From an uncultured Bacteroidales bacterium (GTDB lineage Bacteria > Bacteroidota > Bacteroidia > Bacteroidales > Paludibacteraceae), in the NCBI GenBank assembly GCA_902766045.1, contig CACXCA010000010.1, positions 1-64,000 on the forward strand: 64,000 nt of DNA. Direction: 5' to 3'. Numbering within the stretch: the first letter of the stretch is position 1; each line of letters begins with the position of its first letter. The position numbers and the translations under genes are program-made. The notes below the pieces were generated by a model. The model searched no databases. It saw only the letters and a program-made list of their open reading frames with translations, and was not told the DNA's origin. Of this stretch, positions 55,370 to 62,450 are shown one piece after another.

Positions 55370-56017
55370 ATGAAGCTTAAAAAATTCATTTTCAATAGAA
55401 TTCAGGTCAACACATATTTATTGACCGATGAAAATACTTTTGAGACAATTATTATAGATCCGGGCTGTCAGAGCAATGAGGAGAAAAAAATATTATCCCA
55501 ATATATTGAAGAAAACCAATTAAAAATTCGCATGGTGCTTAATACACACCTGCATTTTGACCATATTTACGGGAATAGATATATTCAAGAAAAATATGGT
55601 GTCGGGGCTATCGGATCCAAAGAAGACATATTCTTTTTGAATCACTATCAAGACCTACTTGCTCTTTTTGAAATGCCTATTGACGAAGACGCTCTACCGC
55701 TTCAGAGATACATAAGCGACGGAGATTGTCTTCAATTAGCATCAATGGAACTTCATGTTTTAGCTGTCCCTGGTCACTCACCAGGCGGACTTGCCTTTTA
55801 TATGCCAAAAGAAAATTGTGTCTTCGTTGGTGACACCATCTTGGAAGGTGGAATAGGTAGAACTGATTTACATAGAGGCAATTACGACACATTGCTTAAC
55901 AGCATAAAAACAAAATTGTTACCATTGCCAGATGACACCATCATCTATAGCGGTCACGGAAGATCATCAACCATAAAATATGAGAAATTAAACAATCCAT
56001 ACTTACAAAACTTGTAA
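55370..56017 (+). CDS. Metallo-beta-lactamase-fold hydrolase (glyoxalase II-like)
   Basis: The 215-residue protein has the metal motif T-H-L-H-F-D-H (about residues 60-66), a second-site G-H-S-P-G-G, then V-G-D-T-I-L and a C-terminal S-G-H-G. These are all ligands of a two-metal hydrolase. Short single-domain members act as hydroxyacylglutathione hydrolases, thioesterases or related enzymes; the substrate is not clear. 42 bp before the acyltransferase gene. Confidence 0.88.
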   Translation: MKLKKFIFNRIQVNTYLLTDENTFETIIIDPGCQSNEEKKILSQYIEENQLKIRMVLNTHLHFDHIYGNRYIQEKYGVGAIGSKEDIFFLNHYQDLLALFEMPIDEDALPLQRYISDGDCLQLASMELHVLAVPGHSPGGLAFYMPKENCVFVGDTILEGGIGRTDLHRGNYDTLLNSIKTKLLPLPDDTIIYSGHGRSSTIKYEKLNNPYLQNL

Positions 56018-56059
56018 AGGATTTCACAGATTTATATAACCCATTTAAATAGTATAATC

Positions 56060-56920
56060 ATGGCATCTTGTTTAGAAAACAAAAGATATAAAATGTTGAA
56101 AGTAAAGGAAGGTGAATATGTTCCAGTCGTGGAAGACACTTTCCCAGAAGACGATCCTTTTGTACACAAACTAAACTACGAGAATATCTATAATGAGGTA
56201 TTCGATGAGAATTATCCGTACTTAGACAATTCATGGAAATGGAAACTAGGACATTTGTGGGCACTCATTCGTAACAATCTTGTCTGCAAATGGTTCAACT
56301 ACGTATATTTCGGCATGCGATACGAAGGCAAGGAAAACATAAAAAAATTCAAGAAGGATTTCGTCAATGGTGCAGTTACCGTCTGCAACCATGCCTACCG
56401 TTGGGATTTTTTGTCTGTCTGGAATGGTACAGGAAGACTTAGAATATGGTACCCTGCATGGGCTGATAACTTTCAGACCAAGGACCGCAACAACATGAGA
56501 CACACCTGTGGAATTCCTGTTCCCAAGTCCATGAGTGCCATGAAAAAATTCAACGAGGCATTTGATACCCTTCATGAGCGGAAAGAATGGTTCCACGTTT
56601 TCCCTGAGGAGTGTCGATGGAACAATTACAAACCTATTCGACCATTCCGTAAAGGTGCCTTTATCTTTGCTTACAAATACAAATTACCAATCTTACCTAT
56701 GGTCATTGTATATCGTGAGCGCACAGGAATCTACAAGTTCTTCAACAAAACAGAACCATTATATACCTGCCGCATAGGCGAACCTATCTATCCAAACTTC
56801 GATTTACAAAGGAAAGAAGCGGTAGATGAGCTCAGAGATCGTGTACATGCCAAAATGTGTGAGATGGCTGGTATTATTGAAAACTCATGGCCTAGTGTTC
56901 AACCTAACGACAAAGGATAA
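56060..56920 (+). CDS. Lysophospholipid acyltransferase-like protein (PlsC superfamily)
   Basis: The 286-residue protein carries the acyltransferase box N-H-A-Y-R-W-D (H-x4-D) and a glycerol-phosphate-binding-like F-P-E-E-C-R-W-N-N, followed by R-P-F-R-K-G-A-F. It lacks a clear signal peptide and has an N-terminal extension of about 80 residues. It could act as a 1-acyl-glycerol-3-phosphate acyltransferase or acylate another lipid. A terminator follows. Confidence 0.85.
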   Translation: MASCLENKRYKMLKVKEGEYVPVVEDTFPEDDPFVHKLNYENIYNEVFDENYPYLDNSWKWKLGHLWALIRNNLVCKWFNYVYFGMRYEGKENIKKFKKDFVNGAVTVCNHAYRWDFLSVWNGTGRLRIWYPAWADNFQTKDRNNMRHTCGIPVPKSMSAMKKFNEAFDTLHERKEWFHVFPEECRWNNYKPIRPFRKGAFIFAYKYKLPILPMVIVYRERTGIYKFFNKTEPLYTCRIGEPIYPNFDLQRKEAVDELRDRVHAKMCEMAGIIENSWPSVQPNDKG

Positions 56921-56946
56921 AATCCATAAATCACAAAACATAGATA

Positions 56947-56976
56947 GGGACAGCTAAATCAAAGCTGTCTCTTTTT
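56947..56976 (+). terminator. Terminator after the acyltransferase gene
   Basis: A 9-bp stem GGGACAGCT / AGCTGTCTC (one G-U pair) with a 7-nt loop, followed by five T. Confidence 0.88.
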
Positions 56977-57020
56977 ATTATATGATGGACTCTAATTCTT
57001 TATAGGGGGATTTTGTTTCC

Positions 57021-57050
57021 GTAGAGACGTGGCGTACCGCGTCCGTTTTT
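57021..57050. repeat. GC-rich REP-like hairpin between convergent genes
   Basis: GTAGAGACGTGGCGTACCGCGTC forms a hairpin in which GACGTGG (57026-57032) pairs with CCGCGTC (57037-57043) around CGTA, then a T-run. Its G+C content and GTAG start contrast with the AT-rich surroundings and recall GTAG-type REP elements. It may also act as a backup terminator. Confidence 0.55.
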
Positions 57051-57065
57051 ATTCACTGGAACCTC

Positions 57066-57677
57066 TTACGCCGTCACACTCCTCATGGATTTATCATGGA
57101 ATGAAGAAAAAAGCGTTAATGCGAGCAGTGAACCTATCATGCACATAAACATATCCGTCTGTGTATCCCATATATAACCTTGCATTCCCAAGAATGCTTC
57201 AGTGTCTTCCGGATTGGTCATGGATGCTGCCCATTCTATAATCTCATAAAGTGCAGATACTGTCATTGCCACACAGAATGAAGCAAACGATGCCCATCGA
57301 CCTCTATTCATAGGAGTGCAACGCAAAAAGAGTTCCCGTGCATAAATCACAGGACCAAACCCTTGCATGAAATGACCGATTTTATCATAATTGTTACGCG
57401 TAAAGCCAAAGAGATCCTCCATCCAATAGCCAAGAGGCACCTTGGCATACGAATAATGGGCTCCGTACAACAACAATAGAGAATGAATGAAAATCAGGAA
57501 ATAGGCAAAATTCGAAAAGGTAAATTTTTTATAACTATATATCAAAATAGGGATTGTTATGATCACAGGCATTGACTCCAGCAACCATGTCAACCACGTA
57601 TCTTGAATATCTATTGCCGAAACAACAAAGGCAATAGATAACAACATAAGTAGTATTAATGGGAACTTCTGTTTCAT
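57066..57677 (-). CDS. DUF2238 (YjdF-like) membrane protein
   Basis: The 203-residue protein has about five to six membrane segments and the family motif N-Y-D-K-I-G-H-F-M-Q-G-F-G-P, followed by A-L-Y-E-I-I-E-W and W-D-T-Q-T-D-M. Function unknown. It overlaps the HAD gene by 4 bp (ATGA), closing a GH3-HAD-DUF2238 operon. Confidence 0.88.
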   Translation of the reverse strand: MKQKFPLILLMLLSIAFVVSAIDIQDTWLTWLLESMPVIITIPILIYSYKKFTFSNFAYFLIFIHSLLLLYGAHYSYAKVPLGYWMEDLFGFTRNNYDKIGHFMQGFGPVIYARELFLRCTPMNRGRWASFASFCVAMTVSALYEIIEWAASMTNPEDTEAFLGMQGYIWDTQTDMFMCMIGSLLALTLFSSFHDKSMRSVTA

Positions 57678-58363
57678 TCCCAGTCCATTATAAACTGAAC
57701 AAACTCATCCCAATGCATTGATACATAGGCAGAGGAAGGATCTTTCGAATTTTTCTTTTTTAAAATATGAATAAACTGAGCGCCACAAGAGAAAGCCGAC
57801 TTTCCATCTGTGTCAACACGATCTCCTACAACCAACAGTTCATCCGCCTCAACACCCATAGCAGAGGCTATCTCATGCATCGGACGTATGGCTGGTTTAA
57901 ACGCCCCCATATCAGGAGCAGACCAATAGTTCTCGCACAAATCGGATGGTAATCCCAATGCCTCAACTCTCTCCTTAACCAACGGATAATCTGAATAAAT
58001 AGCGGTAGGTATATTCATATGGTCTAAACAAGCAAACACTTCTTCAACCCCCGCATTAGCCTTGTAATGTTTATGAAGAATCTTAGGAAACATCTCCATA
58101 TATACTTTCCAATACCAATCACGAGCCTCTTCTGCCGTAAACCTTGATTTATCTGACAGATGAGAGAAAAAAGAATCATAAAAGGAATCAACATTATCCA
58201 AGTCCATTCCCTTCATCATTCGCCGCACTTTTCTTTCCGCACTAAACACAAAAGTATCCGCCACCCTTGAAGTTACCAACCAAAAAGGGAAGCGGCTGTT
58301 ATCATATAACGTGCCATCGAGATCAAAGACGATGGCACGCACTTTACTTAAATCAACATTCAT
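57674..58363 (-). CDS. HAD-superfamily hydrolase
   Basis: The 229-residue phosphatase-type HAD has motif I F-D-L-D-G-T-L-Y-D, a helical cap (about 35-105), motif II in Y-S-D-Y-P and motif III/IV in F-K-P and G-D-R-V-D-T-D. The closest general type is a phosphoglycolate-phosphatase-like enzyme, but the substrate cannot be read. It overlaps both neighbours by 4 bp, so it is tightly coupled to the GH3 enzyme. Confidence 0.9.
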   Translation of the reverse strand: MNVDLSKVRAIVFDLDGTLYDNSRFPFWLVTSRVADTFVFSAERKVRRMMKGMDLDNVDSFYDSFFSHLSDKSRFTAEEARDWYWKVYMEMFPKILHKHYKANAGVEEVFACLDHMNIPTAIYSDYPLVKERVEALGLPSDLCENYWSAPDMGAFKPAIRPMHEIASAMGVEADELLVVGDRVDTDGKSAFSCGAQFIHILKKKNSKDPSSAYVSMHWDEFVQFIMDWE

Positions 58364-60066
58364 TTTTTAACCAGATCCTTAAACTTAGCATGTCGTTTTT
58401 CATCCTGAAGCAACAAGTTGAGTTTGAATTGTCCGTCACGAGCACCCTCTTCTATACAACGTGCTTTAAATTTCTCAAACGATTCTGGCACCAAGATATG
58501 AGTAATAGGATCATGAACACGCAAAGAATCACGTTTTGCCTCATATTCCATATTTCTCTTTTTCAACTTCGTATCAACCGACTGAGTGAAAGCTTCTGCC
58601 TGTTCTTGAGTGACATTCTGATCTTCAAACTCATAATAGAAATGATATGCAGAAACACTCAAATCAGCAAATCCGATGAAGAATTTAATTGGCATATTCA
58701 ACTCCTTAGCTGTCTCTTCCACTGCACCTGTGAATTGTGTCTCATGAAGTTTTTCTCCAGTCATTGTCACAATACCATTGATCTTCTGTACCATGTGTAC
58801 CTTCGGAATCGTGTTATAATAACCTTCTACCTCCAACAAGTCACTCATCGTATAGCGATACAATCCAGCCCATGTTGTAACATACGGACAATAACGCTTA
58901 CCAATTTCCAACTCGTGTAATTGCAAGAATGTAGGGTGTTCACTTTCCAAATCATGTTCCTCAACGAACTCAAAATAATGCATATGAGGGAACAAAACCG
59001 TTCCATTTGTTTCATCCAACACCAATCCTGCACGACACTCAGAAGAGAAATAACTGAACTCTTGATGCAACATCTGAGGAGGGAACGAATCCTTAAACTT
59101 ATCCAAATAGAACTTAGTGTTACCACATTTCCATGTGTTCAGAATCTGCATGTTTGGCCAATAGTGTTTTGGAAGCACAGTGCCATACTTCGCCTTTAAT
59201 TCACGTAACTCTTTTGCTCTTTCTGGATTAGGCTGTAGATTCTTTGCCTTGATGATATTTTGTCTGATTTCATCAGAAACATTAATCTTACTACTGATAG
59301 TTCCATGCTCAATATCATCAACATAATCATCATAGAATTCATTGACATTATTTTGCATCTCAACAATAGTAGAAGGATTAGCTGTCACAATCAAATGTAC
59401 GTTATGCTCAATACCCAAACGCATAATGCAATAGTAACGAGCCTTGTAATCTGAGATAGTAAACACATCTGCAGGTGCAGTATAAGCCACCTTGATGAAC
59501 TCAGGACAATCACGTTGTGTCACACCAGAAACAGATCCATAAACAGTTCCATCTGGCGCAGCTCCTTCAATTGCTTTTCCTACGATAGAAACAATCTGTC
59601 CTTCAAAGGTTTTAGGTCTATTCTTAATGAAAGAATACAACCATACCTTGGTCATCTTGCTATAAATATTTGAATAATATTCATTCGTGATAGGTATCCA
59701 TTTAGGCTCACTTGTTGTACCTGATGTTGTAGCATACATCTTAGGTTTTCCTGGGAACAAGACATTTGCCTCGCCTTGTTTGTGACGCTCTACATATGGA
59801 CGGAAATCTTCATAATCATTAGGTTTTACATTTTCTTGATAACGTTTGAACAACTCTTCTGGAGTTGCGGCTTCCAAGATCTTTGAAAAGTTATGTTCTT
59901 TTCCATAAACAGAATCTTTTGCATATTCCAAAATCTGGCGCAACGTTTTCTCCTGGGCTTTTTTACAATCTTTTGCTGCCTTATCCAATTTCATCCATTG
60001 CAACTTTCCTGCAATAGAAAGGAGCGTTTTAATTTTCCACGCACCTTTTGTTTTTGGTTCATTCAT
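58360..60066 (-). CDS. GH3-family (auxin-responsive GH3-like) acyl-adenylating enzyme
   Basis: The 568-residue protein belongs to the GH3 branch of the ANL superfamily. It has the nucleotide loop T-T-S-G-T-T-S-E-P-K-W-I-P, the central Y-F-S-S-E-C-R, the late T-M-T-G-E-K-L-H-E and a basic C-terminal domain. Plant GH3 enzymes conjugate amino acids to auxin or jasmonate; the substrate of the bacterial members is, as far as I know, unsettled. The first gene of a three-gene overlapping operon with HAD and DUF2238, suggesting an activation/dephosphorylation pair acting with a membrane component. Confidence 0.9.
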   Translation of the reverse strand: MNEPKTKGAWKIKTLLSIAGKLQWMKLDKAAKDCKKAQEKTLRQILEYAKDSVYGKEHNFSKILEAATPEELFKRYQENVKPNDYEDFRPYVERHKQGEANVLFPGKPKMYATTSGTTSEPKWIPITNEYYSNIYSKMTKVWLYSFIKNRPKTFEGQIVSIVGKAIEGAAPDGTVYGSVSGVTQRDCPEFIKVAYTAPADVFTISDYKARYYCIMRLGIEHNVHLIVTANPSTIVEMQNNVNEFYDDYVDDIEHGTISSKINVSDEIRQNIIKAKNLQPNPERAKELRELKAKYGTVLPKHYWPNMQILNTWKCGNTKFYLDKFKDSFPPQMLHQEFSYFSSECRAGLVLDETNGTVLFPHMHYFEFVEEHDLESEHPTFLQLHELEIGKRYCPYVTTWAGLYRYTMSDLLEVEGYYNTIPKVHMVQKINGIVTMTGEKLHETQFTGAVEETAKELNMPIKFFIGFADLSVSAYHFYYEFEDQNVTQEQAEAFTQSVDTKLKKRNMEYEAKRDSLRVHDPITHILVPESFEKFKARCIEEGARDGQFKLNLLLQDEKRHAKFKDLVKK

Positions 60067-60139
60067 ATTAAATAATTTAATAAAAACTCACAATTTAAAA
60101 TCGGTTGCTAAGTTAAACAATTATCCCCATATAACAGAC

Positions 60140-60147
60140 CAAATCTA
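60140..60147 (-). promoter_or_regulatory. -7 element of the GH3-HAD-DUF2238 operon
   Basis: TAGATTTG on the minus strand, 73 bp before the ATG at 60066. No clear -33 box. Confidence 0.45.
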
Positions 60148-60169
60148 AAAAAAACTTAATTTTTTAACA

Positions 60170-62377
60170 TCAGAATTTCATTATTTGGTAATAACTAGCC
60201 CCTATTTCATCCTCAACAACAATCATATAAACACCTGGACCCCAATCTCTTATATAAAAATAGACATTGGATTGTTTCATTCGACGATATAACATTCTTC
60301 GTCCTGTAGGCGAATATATTGTAATAATAGATTTACCTGTCAATCCCTCAATATGCAAATCTCCATCTGTATATTTCGGATAAATTTTCAACGAATCATT
60401 GACTGTTTCTGCTGATGATACCTGTTCTACATTTCTCAACAACACAGGGGTTGCCGCACATACATTTCCACAAGACACCCTCCAATTGTAAAAATAGAGA
60501 TACCAAGGTTTACTATTCATCCACGACAGATTTGCACCGTCTATAGAAATCATATCATCTATCACATAAGGGAATTTTATATCTTCATCTGTATGTGAAT
60601 GATACAAAGGAGCCGTGGTTCCTAATGCATCCATCCGATATTTACCTGGCTTCAATGTCACATTGATTGGTAATCTGTTTTCTCCAGGCATAAGCTGCTT
60701 ATATTCCTGTGTCGATAGGACTTCTCCCGATGATTCACTTAGTATGCGTATAACAGCCGTCAAATTCGTTGTTGGATAAATCGACACAGAATCAATTGTC
60801 AACTCTTTATACACAGTAAAGAGCATTCCCTCCGACAAGTCGCTTCGTGTCCATGCATTGGTAGTCAACCGTTTTTTCCCGACCAACCCTGTATATGACG
60901 AAACATCCTTGACATACAAATAACGAGATTGTGCAGGCATTACATACGAACAAAGGTTTCCGATTTCAATCTTATGTTGTAAATCAGCATCTTCATACCA
61001 CACATAATTTCCGTTTCCTTTCACTTCCAACGTCATTGCTTCGCCTGTGGCACCCTCTACATCCTGAACTGGCAAGAGCCCAGATGTAACCGTTATTTCA
61101 TCCGATGCCGAATCACAATATACTGATGCAACAGTTAGACGATACACCCCTGCATCTTTCACAGACAGTACAGGCTCTTTACAATCCAACAACACACCGT
61201 CTTTTCTCCACTCATATTTATAACTAAACGTGTCATCTGACAAGTTTGAACTCAACGTTACAAACGAAGAGGTACAAATATGCACATCCTCTCCTAATTC
61301 AGGTTTTAATTCAGACATCAATGCGATAGTATCTCGCCTACTACACCAATCACTATCCATCACCAAGACATAGGAGCCCTCATTCCAAGCTGTTATAATA
61401 GCTTCTTTGGATATACGTTTCCCATTCCATAACCATTGATACTGGTTTGATTCATATTGTACATCTGGTGAAAGTTGATAGCTTTTAGCTCCTGTACACA
61501 ATGATTTATCCTTTCCCAAGTCAGGCTTTCTACACGTCTGATAGGCTACATCTGTATAAGTTGTTCCGATTCGAATGTCGTCCAACCATGTGTAACATGT
61601 TTCTGTCGGACACCATGTTTCATCATCTCCTCCATGAAACGTAGATATATAAAAGTCGTCCACCTTGTCACCGTTAGTTGTAAAGCGAAGGCCATTCAGC
61701 AATAAAACACGTACTCCGTTCACCCATATTTCAACCTCTCCATCAGAAGTAGATTCATTTGTATTTATTTTTACTCGTTCAGCAATATGATACCACTTCC
61801 CTCGTTCAAACACTACAGAAGAGCCATCTGGATAGATCAAGTCATGGTCTTCTCCATATTTCCCTGGCTTATCCATATGATATAGATAAAGAACGGCCTT
61901 ACCACCTGTTCTCCACATCAGACGAGCAGAGAACCCATTCGTGCCATCACACACATCACCACCCGAGCAACATGCGCCTCCACACAATCCTGGTAATTTA
62001 CCACCATAGCTGGTAGTCCCCCAAGAGAAATTTTCAGAAAACCGTAAACAATAAGATGCATAAGCCTCATCCCTACTGTCGAATAGCAACTGTACCTGAC
62101 AACCCGTTTGTTCAGTACCATATCCATCTTTAGGGTAAGTGATTCTCATCGATTGTAGTCCTGAAGCTGCTTGTGTAGAATCAATCATCGTACGGAGATT
62201 CAATGAATTATCCCATGTTCCCGTGGAAAACCCATTTGCTTGAAACAACGCGCGAGACATAGGTTCTCCTTGACGAAGGCTCTCAAAATCTGTAGAGGAT
62301 ATCATCGTCGCATGAAGTGCAACCGGCAACATCAACATCCATACCAATATAGCATTAATCTTCATACTTCCATTCAT
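60170..62377 (-). CDS. Secreted polysaccharide lyase-like (PL14-type) protein with Ig-like domains and T9SS sorting domain
   Basis: The start is taken at the ATG at 62377; one at 62365 is equally good, and both keep the signal peptide (M-K-I-N-A-I-L-V-W to L-H-A-T). The N-terminal domain (about 25-280) has K-L-P-G-L-C-G-G, G-F-S-A-R-L-M-W-R and a concanavalin-like strand pattern, as in alginate/glucuronan lyase-type proteins of family PL14. Ig/PKD-like modules follow (about 290-450, with repeated S-Y-Q-L-S and Y-R-L-T-V patterns). The last 80 residues (L-K-I-Y-P to Q-I-M-K-F) form a T9SS type A sorting domain. Cys-rich loops suggest disulfides. It follows the rhamnogalacturonan lyase by about 70 bp. 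The exact family is uncertain. Confidence 0.65.
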   Translation of the reverse strand: MNGSMKINAILVWMLMLPVALHATMISSTDFESLRQGEPMSRALFQANGFSTGTWDNSLNLRTMIDSTQAASGLQSMRITYPKDGYGTEQTGCQVQLLFDSRDEAYASYCLRFSENFSWGTTSYGGKLPGLCGGACCSGGDVCDGTNGFSARLMWRTGGKAVLYLYHMDKPGKYGEDHDLIYPDGSSVVFERGKWYHIAERVKINTNESTSDGEVEIWVNGVRVLLLNGLRFTTNGDKVDDFYISTFHGGDDETWCPTETCYTWLDDIRIGTTYTDVAYQTCRKPDLGKDKSLCTGAKSYQLSPDVQYESNQYQWLWNGKRISKEAIITAWNEGSYVLVMDSDWCSRRDTIALMSELKPELGEDVHICTSSFVTLSSNLSDDTFSYKYEWRKDGVLLDCKEPVLSVKDAGVYRLTVASVYCDSASDEITVTSGLLPVQDVEGATGEAMTLEVKGNGNYVWYEDADLQHKIEIGNLCSYVMPAQSRYLYVKDVSSYTGLVGKKRLTTNAWTRSDLSEGMLFTVYKELTIDSVSIYPTTNLTAVIRILSESSGEVLSTQEYKQLMPGENRLPINVTLKPGKYRMDALGTTAPLYHSHTDEDIKFPYVIDDMISIDGANLSWMNSKPWYLYFYNWRVSCGNVCAATPVLLRNVEQVSSAETVNDSLKIYPKYTDGDLHIEGLTGKSIITIYSPTGRRMLYRRMKQSNVYFYIRDWGPGVYMIVVEDEIGASYYQIMKF

Positions 62378-62450
62378 TATGATTCTCACATTGACATCCG
62401 CACAAACATATCATACAATCATATCATTCACGAAATATCAATCATCAAAG

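Noticed and set aside
58267-58920. 217-codon plus-strand frame across the HAD/GH3 junction
   Set aside because: It lies opposite two well-supported overlapping genes and has no recognisable domain.
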